Both the position numbers and the translations under genes were made by a program. Positions 45,427 to 53,755 of a DNA stretch of 64,000 nt are shown in pieces (position 1 is the first letter of the stretch; each line of letters starts with the position of its first letter). The notes beneath the pieces are model-generated. The model saw only the letters and a program-made list of their open reading frames with translations, made no database searches and was not told the DNA's origin. Source of the DNA: Woeseiaceae bacterium (GTDB lineage Bacteria; Pseudomonadota; Gammaproteobacteria; Steroidobacterales; Woeseiaceae); contig JAJFKP010000051.1 in assembly GCA_021773135.1 (NCBI GenBank), positions 248,001 to 312,000 of the forward strand, written 5' to 3'.

Positions 45427-46812
45427 ATGATTGGCAAGATGAATCTGCAAGGTAATACAACGGAGTACGCTCTGCCATTTTATGGCGGCGACAGTCGTCG
45501 CATGACGACCGCCTGGGTGGTGCTGGGACTGGTGTCACTCATTCTTGCGGGAATATTTTCTCTGCTGCTGGTGTTGGCGCGCACGCCGATCGTCCAGGGT
45601 TGGATACCATTCATTGATTTTTTCCAGGTTTCCCTGGTCGTCCACGTTACGCTGTCGGTGCTCATATGGCTGCTCTCCATGTCAGCTGCATTGTGGAGCC
45701 TGTGCGCAGCAGATGAGCGTCCGTTGCTCGACCGACTGTCATTCGGCATGGCCGCAATTGGCACGGCAATTATCGTGATTGCGCCATTTGCCGGCGCCGG
45801 CAATCCGCAGATGAGTAACTATGTTCCGGTTTTGCAGCACCCGCTGTTTTTCACTGGATTGAGCCTGTTCGCATTTGGCATCGCCAGCCACGTATTACGT
45901 ACGCTGTATACGTGGCGAGGAATCAGTGCAAACCTGAGCGGCGGTGAAGCACTTCAGTTCGGTGTGTTTTTGTCGGCAATCGTGTCCGGGGTTGCTCTCG
46001 CTGCAGTGCTCGTCTCCATGCTGGGTATTCCGGCCGAAATGGACGGCCAGATCTACTTCGAGTTCTTATTCTGGGGCGGCGGTCACGTCATGCAGTTTAG
46101 TTACACCTTACTGATGATGATCAGCTGGGTGGTGCTCGCGCATGCCAGTGGATGCCACCTGGAACTAACGCCACGCCTGACGCTTATTTTCCAGCTGTTC
46201 CTGGTGTTGCCGATCATCGTGGTGCCGTTCCTGTACCTGGCCCACGACGTGGTTTCGCCGGGTCACCGCCTGGCTTTTACAGAACTGATGAAGTACGGGG
46301 GTCTGTCCTGCCTGCCGCTGGGGATTGCGGTGTTATCGAGCTTCCTAAACGCCGAACGTCTGCACGGTGAGGCGACCTATTTGCGGGCGGCTCTGTGGAG
46401 CTCGCTGTTGCTGTTTGCGACCGGCGGTGTTCTCGGGTTCATGATCTCCGGCCTGGACATCGTCATTCCGGCCCACTATCACGGTGCTACGGTCGGCGTC
46501 ACGGTCGCGCTGATGGGTCTGACCTACTATCTTTTGCCGCGACTCGGATTCGGGCCGCTACCCGCAAGAATGGCCTTTTGGCAGCCGCTGCTCTACGGCG
46601 GCGGACAGCTACTGCACATCGCCGGTCTTGCGTGGACAGGCGGCTACGGCGTGCAGAGAAAGACTGCGGGGCTTGCGCAAGGGGTCGATCGGTTCGGAGA
46701 AATCGCCGGTATGGGCCTGATGGGATTCGGTGGCCTGATATCTGTCATCGGCGGCCTCCTGTTTTTGGTTGTTGCGTGGAAATCGATGCGCGCCAAAGGA
46801 GATCAGGCGTGA
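45427..46812 (+). CDS. Heme-copper oxidase-superfamily subunit I with H-H-D metal site
   Basis: 461 residues, about 12 helices. Low-spin heme His73 and the helix X pair H350/H352 (AHYHGATVG) are kept. In helix VI His220 is kept, but the position of the O2-reductase Tyr (H+4) is Phe224. In helix VII the usual HH is H273-D274. So all hemes should bind, but the second metal would have ligands H, H and D and no cross-linked Tyr, not an O2-reductase site. HCO-derived NO reductase clades with an Asp ligand have been proposed; assignment is inference. A small two-helix protein is coupled to it (GTGA overlap). No CuA or cytochrome c subunit is adjacent. Confidence 0.8.
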   Translation: MIGKMNLQGNTTEYALPFYGGDSRRMTTAWVVLGLVSLILAGIFSLLLVLARTPIVQGWIPFIDFFQVSLVVHVTLSVLIWLLSMSAALWSLCAADERPLLDRLSFGMAAIGTAIIVIAPFAGAGNPQMSNYVPVLQHPLFFTGLSLFAFGIASHVLRTLYTWRGISANLSGGEALQFGVFLSAIVSGVALAAVLVSMLGIPAEMDGQIYFEFLFWGGGHVMQFSYTLLMMISWVVLAHASGCHLELTPRLTLIFQLFLVLPIIVVPFLYLAHDVVSPGHRLAFTELMKYGGLSCLPLGIAVLSSFLNAERLHGEATYLRAALWSSLLLFATGGVLGFMISGLDIVIPAHYHGATVGVTVALMGLTYYLLPRLGFGPLPARMAFWQPLLYGGGQLLHIAGLAWTGGYGVQRKTAGLAQGVDRFGEIAGMGLMGFGGLISVIGGLLFLVVAWKSMRAKGDQA

Positions 46813-46997
46813 GTGAAATTCTGATATTTACGCTGAACGGGATATTCATTTACCTGGTATCGGACTGGATCGTAAGAAAAATTGAGGCACTGCAGGGTGG
46901 CGTATTGAAGTACCGGCAAATCGTGTTTTTCGCGATCTTCCTGTCACTAGCTCTGACGACGTTTCAAATGCTGCGCTTGTTGTTACAGTCTGGCTGA
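46809..46997 (+). CDS. Small two-helix membrane protein coupled to heme-copper subunit
   Basis: 62 residues starting GTG at 46809, which overlaps the previous stop as GTGA. Two hydrophobic helices (about 5-20 and 40-58) are joined by a basic turn (VRKIEALQGGVLKYR). No family is recognised. The overlap and orientation suggest an accessory subunit of the H-H-D oxidase-like protein, comparable in size to small oxidase subunits. It was recognised from frame and coupling, not homology. Confidence 0.65.
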   Translation: MSEILIFTLNGIFIYLVSDWIVRKIEALQGGVLKYRQIVFFAIFLSLALTTFQMLRLLLQSG

Positions 46998-47010
46998 GCA
47001 CCCGGTTTGC

Positions 47011-47029
47011 GTGAAATCCTACCTGCGCT
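47011..47029. terminator. Hairpin between convergent genes
   Basis: ACCTGC (47011-47016) and GCAGGT (47024-47029) pair around a 7-nt loop, in the 134-base space between the small membrane protein gene and the convergent hemerythrin gene. It contains the palindrome CTGCCGGCAG. No T tract is present; a bidirectional 3'-end stem is possible. Confidence 0.35.
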
Positions 47030-47131
47030 GCCGGCAGGTGCGAGCTGACAACTATTGCACTAAAGACTAAAGCGCACGGACACAATATCCACGAATATCA
47101 ATGCGCGCATATTGCTCTGAAAACGCGGTAC

Positions 47132-47536
47132 CTAATGGTGCGGGATATCCAGCTTGCCGTGCAGCCGCGAATCAAAACTCGAGAAATGGTTTGCAAACCA
47201 GTCGGAGAGCCGTTCCTGTAACAGCGGCAATCCGTTGTCGGGATCATCTGCATAGACATCCATCAGCTCGCGAATCTGGTCAAGCAGTTCTTCATGGTCG
47301 TCTTTGTGTGGCTCATATTGGTCGTAAGCCGCCTGCTTCATCACACGCTCCTCCAGCGCAAAATGCGCGGAAATCGTCGCGTGAATATCACCAAGAAACT
47401 GCTCAATAGAGCCGCGATCACGTCGATTTTTCATTTCGTCGTACAACGCGTTCACTAGCTCGATCATTTCACGATGCTCGTGATCGACAGAATCAATGCC
47501 AACCGAATATTCAGATTTCCAGGCGAGAAAAGTCAT
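47132..47536 (-). CDS. Bacteriohemerythrin
   Basis: 134 residues. The di-iron hemerythrin ligands are in order: His in VDHEHREM, then HFALEERVM (His, Glu), HKDDHEE and WFANHFSSFD. All ligands appear intact. Such proteins bind O2 or NO reversibly; some deliver O2 to oxidases, others bind NO for sensing or detoxification. Its place amid three heme-copper proteins with NO-type active sites favours an O2/NO carrier or sensor role. No fused signalling domain. It is the last gene of a minus-strand run that includes the gene at 47545. Confidence 0.9.
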   Translation of the reverse strand: MTFLAWKSEYSVGIDSVDHEHREMIELVNALYDEMKNRRDRGSIEQFLGDIHATISAHFALEERVMKQAAYDQYEPHKDDHEELLDQIRELMDVYADDPDNGLPLLQERLSDWFANHFSSFDSRLHGKLDIPHH

Positions 47537-47544
47537 CGTTTACG

Positions 47545-48039
47545 TTACTCAACTACAAAGGTGTTGGTTAGATTGTCGAATCCGATTACCAGGTTCTGGC
47601 CTGGCGCGATTTGCAGATTTGCAGTGTGCTCATAGTCAAAGCCTGCGTTGCCGCCCGAGTCGTTCATGCCGATAAACAGCTGATACTTGCCGGCGGGAAG
47701 CGTGCTCCGGTGGTAGATATTGATCTTGCCGTCCTGCCACAGGCCGCTTGGCAGCAGCGTTTCTGCAAACAGCACTTCATTGTCAGCGCGCACCTCGACA
47801 TACGCCGAGTGTCGCTCGCGCGGACAGGCATTGGGTTTACGCATATTGGGTGGCAGCTCGTTCATTTCTTCCTGGGTCAATTGGCGACACTCACCGACCC
47901 GCTCTGCGGCATGCGAGAAACTCAGAGAAATTATGGCGTCCTGCTGGCTGAGCATTCGGTATTCGGGCCAGACTGACAAGAGCCCGATAACGGCAGCGAA
48001 CGCTGTGTAGGTCACGCACTGGCCCAGCACTCGACTCAT
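47545..48039 (-). CDS. Membrane-anchored periplasmic protein, unknown
   Basis: 164 residues. One N-terminal helix (about 8-26) without a clear cleavage site, then a mature domain with one CRQL and one ACPRER cysteine region and a beta-rich end (LPAGKYQLFIGMNDSGG, TANLQIAPGQNLVIGFD). The beta end resembles a carbohydrate-binding or FixG-like sandwich, but I do not name it. Its ATG overlaps the upstream fusion gene's stop by 4 bases, so it belongs to the NO-reductase-like run 53021-47545. Confidence 0.7.
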   Translation of the reverse strand: MSRVLGQCVTYTAFAAVIGLLSVWPEYRMLSQQDAIISLSFSHAAERVGECRQLTQEEMNELPPNMRKPNACPRERHSAYVEVRADNEVLFAETLLPSGLWQDGKINIYHRSTLPAGKYQLFIGMNDSGGNAGFDYEHTANLQIAPGQNLVIGFDNLTNTFVVE

Positions 48040-49586
48040 GCCGCCGGTTCCTCATTGCTGTCCGAGCTGTCACGCAGAGATGCTCGCAGCGTCGCCAGTT
48101 GCTTCTGCACGTTGCCCTGGTAATGCGGCAAATCCTGCCAGGCACGACAGATTCTGGATTCATCTATGCGTCGTCGCAGACGCGGATCCCGTTTGCGGGT
48201 CACGCGATCTTCGGTCCAGTGCGTACCGAATCGGTAACGGCAGCGGCCATCCGAGCACCCGGTCATCAGGATCGCATCAGCCAGGTCGCGGCTCAAAACG
48301 TAATCCAGAAATGGCGGCGGCAACTGACCCATACATTTTAATTCAACAACCGCCTCGCCTGCCTTTTTAAGCGTAGCTGCTGTAGTACTGCCGCTGCAGC
48401 TGAAACTTAAAATTCGGTAGTCGCCGGACAAGGTTGCCGCAACGGAATTTATTGTTTTGCGCAGATCGGCAGCGGTCAACTCCGGTAAATCGATCCCCGG
48501 AACCAGGTCACCACGAGTACGAAACGGCGTAGCTGTCGGACAAGCACCTACACAAATCCCGCATCGCGTACACAGATCGGCATCGACAACGGCCTCCTGA
48601 TCGTAATTCGCGCCGTCACTCCTGGGCTGCATTTGAATAGCGCCGAACGGGCAGTCATCCGCACACCGCTGGCACCCATTGCAGTTGTCGAGATCTACAA
48701 TAGCTGGTTCCGCAATTTTTCCCGGCGGCAACCAGGGCGCAAAACAAATCACGCAACTTATGCCGACCAGCAACAACCAGACGTATCCTGGTGACCACTG
48801 CTGTACCAGTGGATAGGCATGCAGATAAAACCAATCCAGATTCACCGCCTGCGTTGCCTGCGCCAGGTTCGCCTTGTCCTGGCTGACTGCTGGAAACACG
48901 AATGACAAGACCAGCATGCAAAGCAGTGTGCCAGCCATAAGTCGCCGCGGCGGATTAATAGCCGGCCGTGACAGTCTGAAAACATGCAGCCAGATACCGA
49001 AAACCAGGAATATGGGCAGGCCAACGAGGTGCAGGAAGGCCATCAATGTGAAAAAACGATCGCTCAGTGCAGACTCGATCAGGAAGTTGCCCGCCATCGA
49101 ATCGGTGAAGATCGGAATCCGGTCAAGAAGCTCCGCACTCGTGATGGCAACGTACTGAGCCAGCTCGTCCCAAACCAGCCAGTAGCCGGTGATACCCAGC
49201 GTGAACAACATCCAGACCAGCGGCACGCCGGTCACCCAGCTAAACCAGCGTTTTAGGCGGTAGGTATCGAATGCGAACTCTTTGACGATATGCACGAACA
49301 GCGCGAGTATCGCCGCATCTGAAGCATAGCGATGCAGGCTGCGCATAATGCCGCCGAGGTACCATTGCTCGTGCGTCAGGTATTCTACAGATTCAAAAGC
49401 GCCGGAAACGCTCGTATGAAAAAAGATCAGCAGCCATATTCCGCTGATCAATACGATCCAGCAGAAAAATATGATGAGTGCACCCAGGTGATTGAGCGGG
49501 TTCTCGACAGGACCGAACGCACGCGCCAGTGGCCGATGCAGGATGCCCAGGCTGGCACGAGCAATTTTCTGGAAAAATAACAGCAA
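48036..49586 (-). CDS. Cytochrome b6-type / two-[4Fe-4S] ferredoxin / MvhD-like fusion
   Basis: 516 residues. Membrane part: four heme-b histidines H85/H99 and H186/H201, spaced 14 and 15 as in cytochrome b6. A linker helix (269-285) is followed by two ferredoxin motifs, CNGCQRCADDCP near 302 and CTRCGICVGACP near 339. The last 120 residues carry cysteines in FSCSGS, ELKCMG and GCSDGRC, as in the MvhD/HdrA-associated delta domain. It probably passes electrons between the quinone pool and a cytoplasmic donor. Next to SCO, subunit I and subunit II genes it may be an electron-input subunit for them. Confidence 0.85.
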   Translation of the reverse strand: MLLFFQKIARASLGILHRPLARAFGPVENPLNHLGALIIFFCWIVLISGIWLLIFFHTSVSGAFESVEYLTHEQWYLGGIMRSLHRYASDAAILALFVHIVKEFAFDTYRLKRWFSWVTGVPLVWMLFTLGITGYWLVWDELAQYVAITSAELLDRIPIFTDSMAGNFLIESALSDRFFTLMAFLHLVGLPIFLVFGIWLHVFRLSRPAINPPRRLMAGTLLCMLVLSFVFPAVSQDKANLAQATQAVNLDWFYLHAYPLVQQWSPGYVWLLLVGISCVICFAPWLPPGKIAEPAIVDLDNCNGCQRCADDCPFGAIQMQPRSDGANYDQEAVVDADLCTRCGICVGACPTATPFRTRGDLVPGIDLPELTAADLRKTINSVAATLSGDYRILSFSCSGSTTAATLKKAGEAVVELKCMGQLPPPFLDYVLSRDLADAILMTGCSDGRCRYRFGTHWTEDRVTRKRDPRLRRRIDESRICRAWQDLPHYQGNVQKQLATLRASLRDSSDSNEEPAA

Positions 49587-49593
49587 AATTCAG

Positions 49594-50400
49594 TCAGGTA
49601 TCTCGCGTTGGGCGATATCCCTTCCAAAGGAAGACAGAGACTGAAATTACGATAATGAAACCGATCGCAATTTGTATGAACAGCGAATTGTCGATTTCGT
49701 AGCGACCGCTCGCGGGATTGAACACCGTGCAAAACAACCGTACGCGGTCAACGAGGCTGGCCACCATATGGCCTGCAGACTCCGGGCGATTGAAAACGAG
49801 CTGTTTCAACGGCTCCACGAGCCACGGCAACTCGAAGTTCACTCCGTAAACCTGGTTGTAGACGACACTGTCGCGATCAATGATCGTGACCTGGTTGATG
49901 TGATCGAAACCGCGTGGTGTCGGAAAATAGATAAAGCCGAGATCTGCTGACAATGCCTCGATCGTTTCTTGCGTGCCACTTAAGAAACGCCAACCGTTTG
50001 CATCGATTCTCTGCTCTCGTGCAAAGGCGTTCATCGCATTCGGCGAGTCATGCGCGGTGTCGAAGCCGATAGTTACGATCTCGAAGCTGTCCTCTCCCAG
50101 TACCTCCCTGGCGGCTCGGGTTGCCTGGTCAAGGTGCTTCGTCGTCATCGGGCAGACGTGATGGCAGGACGTGAAGATCATGCTGATGACAAGCGGCTTG
50201 CCCGCAAAGTCGTGCAGGCTGACGTTACGATTCAGCCGGTCGACGAACCCGTAGTTGCCTATCTTGGTACCGACAGCAGCCTGCGAAATGGCAAGCGCAG
50301 TGTCCGGGTCGTAATCATCGGCTGCAGCGGCAGTTGGGTATACAATTGCTGAAATAACAATTGCCAGGGCCGTTATCAGTTTCATTACTCTGTTATGCAT
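49594..50400 (-). CDS. SCO1/SenC-family copper chaperone
   Basis: 268 residues. Signal peptide/anchor at the N-terminus, thioredoxin fold with copper site CHHVCP near 79 and the third ligand His in FDHINQ near 170, and one C-terminal helix (about 240-258). SCO proteins mature the CuA centre of subunit II in oxidases. Here it lies 7 bases before the cytochrome b fusion start and 52 bases after subunit I, next to a CuA-bearing subunit II. The order subunit II, subunit I, SCO resembles the norSY-senC cluster reported for nitrifiers (from memory). Confidence 0.9.
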   Translation of the reverse strand: MHNRVMKLITALAIVISAIVYPTAAAADDYDPDTALAISQAAVGTKIGNYGFVDRLNRNVSLHDFAGKPLVISMIFTSCHHVCPMTTKHLDQATRAAREVLGEDSFEIVTIGFDTAHDSPNAMNAFAREQRIDANGWRFLSGTQETIEALSADLGFIYFPTPRGFDHINQVTIIDRDSVVYNQVYGVNFELPWLVEPLKQLVFNRPESAGHMVASLVDRVRLFCTVFNPASGRYEIDNSLFIQIAIGFIIVISVSVFLWKGYRPTRDT

Positions 50401-50451
50401 TTGCTTGCAGATCGAACACGTGGAATCGAACTCCCACGCACGTGATCGAAC

Positions 50452-52164
50452 CTAGCTGATGGGCCACACTGAAGCCAGGTACTTCCAGTTCACAGCGTAG
50501 TAAAGCACAAAGATTACCAGGAAGAACATTGCCAATAAGAACGTCCCCGGCGCTGCAAAGCCCCATTTTCCTGCAGCTTCGTGACCGCCCTCTGGCATCA
50601 CAACCGGTTCGGCGCGGGTCAGAGTGCTGGTCGTGAATCCGAAACTGGATTCAGACCCAACCGGTTTGCCGAAAAACACTGACAGCACGGTTACCAGGAC
50701 ATAGGCTGCACCACCGAGAATTGCCGCTACCCCGGAAATGCCAACCACGCCCATGAAGGTATAGGCACTGGCGGGATAATCGAAGCCGATCATCGCATCC
50801 GTGAATGCCATGTCCCAGTGCCGGCGTTGAACACCGAGAGTTCCCGCACCCATCATCGCCATAGTGAAAACCATCATGCCAATGCCAAACAGATACGGCT
50901 GAATTTTGGCCAGGCCGGGCAACATCACCTGTTTACGAAACAGCACGGGTATCAGGAAATAGGTCAACGACATGAATGCAAGGGTCGATCCGATAACCAC
51001 CGTCGCGTGGAAATGTCCGGGCACGTAAATAGTGTTGTGGATGATGATATTAATCTGTTCTGTACCCATCACCACACCGGAGATGCCGCCGATGAATCCG
51101 AAACCGATAAGTGACAGGAACATGCCGGAGAAAACCGGATTGCCCCACGGCGCCTTCCTGAGCCACTCGAACAGACCATTGGTCAATCCCTTGGCGCGCT
51201 GGGCAACTTCAATCGATCCCGGCACAGTGAGTCCGTGCACCATGCTCGCGAGCACGGCAAGATACATTGCGTAACTGGTATTGAATATTTTCCATTCAGA
51301 ACTTAAGCCTGGATCCACCAGCAGGTGATGGGCACTGGCGATTTGCAAGAACGCAATATAAAGAAAGAAAGCGGTGCGGCTGACCTTTTCCGACAATGGC
51401 CTGGCGCCGAAAACGATTGCAGCAATCGCGTACCAGACAGACACATGGGCAGCAACATTGATTTGCTGTGATGAATGCCCGAGTGCCCACCAGACCAGGC
51501 GGTACATTGCAGCGTCGATGTTGTTGATATACCCGATTGACCAAAGGTAGGTTGGAATCAGGATCACAGCGCCGGAGGCGATCGTGAATATTGCGATGAT
51601 GCATGCCGTCAGCGCACCGAAAGTGACCAGAGGAATAGAGCCCTCGTAGGTTTTCTCTTCTTTGGCAATTATCAGTGTCCCAAGGAATACAAAACAGCCC
51701 AGGAGTGCACCAACTGCGAAGAGAATCAGCCCAAGGTAGAAATTCGGATTGGCTGGCATCGGTACGTAGGACGTCATCATTACCGACGCATCGCCGTTCA
51801 ACACGGCCGCGTTGTTGACCACGATGCCGATCAACATCAGCGCAAACCCGAGCCAAGCAATCCTCGGCGTCGCCAAGCGGCATTTAAGTAGTGTCGATGA
51901 ACAGAAATACAGTACCGCAATCTCAAAAGTGATCATCCAGAAGATAAGCATGTTGACGCCGTGCAGCGTCAGCACCTGGTAGAACTGACTTGCCTCCAGT
52001 AAATGCACGGCCGGCCACCGGGTCAGAGTCACGAGTAGCGCTGTGATGCCGCCGAACAAAAGGATGACGACCGCGAGAACTGCGTTGGTCCGCATCAGCG
52101 TTTCTGCCGGCTTGTGAAATTGCAATCCGGACTCGGGACAGGTTCTGAAAAGTTCCTTGTTCAT
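50452..52164 (-). CDS. Heme-copper subunit I, sNOR-like (NorY candidate)
   Basis: 570 residues from ATG 52164, which overlaps the subunit II stop (ATGA). Metal ligands: H69 (helix II), H230 in WWALGHSSQQ (helix VI), H279/H280 (helix VII) and H384/H386 (VPGHFH). All six are kept, but the active-site Tyr at H+4 is Gln234, so a standard O2-reductase mechanism is doubtful. The long C-terminal end has a final helix after a Gly-rich linker. With a CuA subunit II and SCO beside it, the set matches descriptions of the sNOR type of nitric-oxide reductase (NorY with NorS). The upstream frame to 52233 overlaps subunit II and is rejected. Confidence 0.85.
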   Translation of the reverse strand: MNKELFRTCPESGLQFHKPAETLMRTNAVLAVVILLFGGITALLVTLTRWPAVHLLEASQFYQVLTLHGVNMLIFWMITFEIAVLYFCSSTLLKCRLATPRIAWLGFALMLIGIVVNNAAVLNGDASVMMTSYVPMPANPNFYLGLILFAVGALLGCFVFLGTLIIAKEEKTYEGSIPLVTFGALTACIIAIFTIASGAVILIPTYLWSIGYINNIDAAMYRLVWWALGHSSQQINVAAHVSVWYAIAAIVFGARPLSEKVSRTAFFLYIAFLQIASAHHLLVDPGLSSEWKIFNTSYAMYLAVLASMVHGLTVPGSIEVAQRAKGLTNGLFEWLRKAPWGNPVFSGMFLSLIGFGFIGGISGVVMGTEQINIIIHNTIYVPGHFHATVVIGSTLAFMSLTYFLIPVLFRKQVMLPGLAKIQPYLFGIGMMVFTMAMMGAGTLGVQRRHWDMAFTDAMIGFDYPASAYTFMGVVGISGVAAILGGAAYVLVTVLSVFFGKPVGSESSFGFTTSTLTRAEPVVMPEGGHEAAGKWGFAAPGTFLLAMFFLVIFVLYYAVNWKYLASVWPIS

Positions 52165-52712
52165 GGCCCACCCTCCACGACATAGATTTTCCCGGTCATG
52201 TTGTGGTGCCCCAGACCGCAAAACTCGTTGCAAATGATCGTTTGTTCAACCGACGTATCGGGCGTTACTGTCATGACCATTTCATAGCCAGGCAGAATCT
52301 GCGTATTGATGTTGACCGGTTGCAGGGAAAAACCGTGCTGCCAGTCCATTGAAGAGATGTGTAGCCGATAGCTCTGCCCTTTCTCCAGCTCGAGAATCGG
52401 CCACCATTGCCACAGCCTGCCGAGGATATACACGTCACTGCCGGGCGGCGGTCGGACCACGGGCATGTTCGCAGCGGTTTCCGTACGTACCGTGAATTCG
52501 TCGACCATCGCCTGCGTCTTGGCAAGAAATGCCTGAGGAGTGGTTCGATAAGCTTCGTTTGAGAGGTTCTGTTTACCGTAGATGTGCCACAGCGGCATCA
52601 TGATAAACATGAACAGGGACCACACTAAGGCAATGGCGATCCACGTTCCCTCGACTTTATCCAGTGGCTGTTTCCACCAGACGGTTTCAGCAGGCGGCTG
52701 TATTGCACTCAC
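52161..52712 (-). CDS. Heme-copper subunit II with CuA site (NorS candidate)
   Basis: 183 residues. One N-terminal helix (about 23-43), then a cupredoxin domain whose CuA ligands are complete: WQHG His near residue 124, then CNEFCGLGHHNM (two Cys, His, Met) near 162. No cytochrome c extension. It accepts electrons from a soluble cytochrome c or cupredoxin and passes them to subunit I. It follows the 54-residue single-helix gene and overlaps subunit I by 4 bases. Confidence 0.9.
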   Translation of the reverse strand: MSAIQPPAETVWWKQPLDKVEGTWIAIALVWSLFMFIMMPLWHIYGKQNLSNEAYRTTPQAFLAKTQAMVDEFTVRTETAANMPVVRPPPGSDVYILGRLWQWWPILELEKGQSYRLHISSMDWQHGFSLQPVNINTQILPGYEMVMTVTPDTSVEQTIICNEFCGLGHHNMTGKIYVVEGGP

Positions 52713-52751
52713 GACATCACCCCACTCGTCTTGCGCGTTCAGTTGTCGCCG

Positions 52752-52916
52752 TTACGGCGCGATCGGGATTGTTACAATTTCCATGATTCCCCATATAATG
52801 TAGAACACCGTCGGCACGACGACGCCTATAAAAAGCAGAATAAAGGGGTTATCCAGGATGCGTTGCATGATCGGAATACGGACGAAGCTGGTGGCTCCGG
52901 TTTGCTCTTCACTCAT
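52752..52916 (-). CDS. Small single-helix membrane protein, first gene of sNOR-like run
   Basis: 54 residues from ATG 52916, preceded by AGGAAA seven bases upstream; the longer frame to 53021 lacks such a site. One helix (FILLFIGVVVPTVFYIIWGIMEI) at about 21-43 and a short polar N-terminus. No family is recognised. It precedes subunit II by 39 bases on the same strand and is probably an accessory subunit or assembly factor. Confidence 0.6.
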   Translation of the reverse strand: MSEEQTGATSFVRIPIMQRILDNPFILLFIGVVVPTVFYIIWGIMEIVTIPIAP

Positions 52917-53121
52917 GGCCAGTTTCCTTATTACGCCAATGTTTTTTTCCAGGGGATTACCGCGAGGCGACTGGTCCAGCAACCATGATCGGTAGAATTC
53001 GACCCCAAAATACCCGCCCAACTTAGACGTCTTGCTATTGACAGGTAACTGGGGAAACTACCTAGATCGATAACGCGGCCTGCGTATTACCCGACGCCGC
53101 AAACCGGTTAAGCTTGCTTGC

Positions 53122-53751
53122 ATGAAAACCGAAACGACTCTGGTCGGCCTGTTATTAGCGATGCTTTGCGGTTGTGGCGGAGAAACCGAACATGCGGATG
53201 CCATTCACGATGTGAAATATCGTTCCCTTGCGGCCGCGGGCGTCGTCGTTGAAAACGGGGTGGGCAACTGTGTCGAAGACACGGTTACGGGCCTTACCTG
53301 GGAGAAAAAAACCGCTACCGCGGGGCTGCATTACTGGCAAAACCGCTACAGCTGGTACAACCCGAACGAGAATAATGACGAGCTGGACTACCGTGGCCTC
53401 GAAAATGGTGGTGAGTGCACAAACTCGGCCTGCGACACCTGGAACTTTGTCCGGGCTGTAAACGAAAAAGGTTTGTGCGGATTTCGGGATTGGCGCATGC
53501 CGACGCGCGACGAGCTGTACTCGATTTCCGATCGCCGCAAGGTCTCCACACCACCAACGGCGAACCTCGAATTCTTTCCGTACATGCAAGCTGACGAATA
53601 CTGGACCGGGTTCGACTACTCGATGCAGTACGAATCCGCCTGGGCTTGGAATTTCGTGTACGGACATGATCGCGTCGACTGGAAGAAAACGCCGAAATAT
53701 GTGCGCCTGGTACGAGGCGATGCAGTAGCACTGGAGGAAGTCAAAGAATAG
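53122..53751 (+). CDS. DUF1566 (Lcl C-terminal-like) lipoprotein
   Basis: 209 residues. Lipobox MLCGC near residue 18. The domain shows the DUF1566 order: DTVTGLTWEKK, then GLCGFRDWRMPTRDEL and a final YVRLVRG. Four or more cysteines in the mature part may form disulfides. The family is related to FGE/lectin-like C-terminal domains; its function is unknown. It is divergent from the sNOR-like run and 4 bases before the COX15-like gene. Confidence 0.83.
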   Translation: MKTETTLVGLLLAMLCGCGGETEHADAIHDVKYRSLAAAGVVVENGVGNCVEDTVTGLTWEKKTATAGLHYWQNRYSWYNPNENNDELDYRGLENGGECTNSACDTWNFVRAVNEKGLCGFRDWRMPTRDELYSISDRRKVSTPPTANLEFFPYMQADEYWTGFDYSMQYESAWAWNFVYGHDRVDWKKTPKYVRLVRGDAVALEEVKE

Positions 53752-53755
53752 TTCG

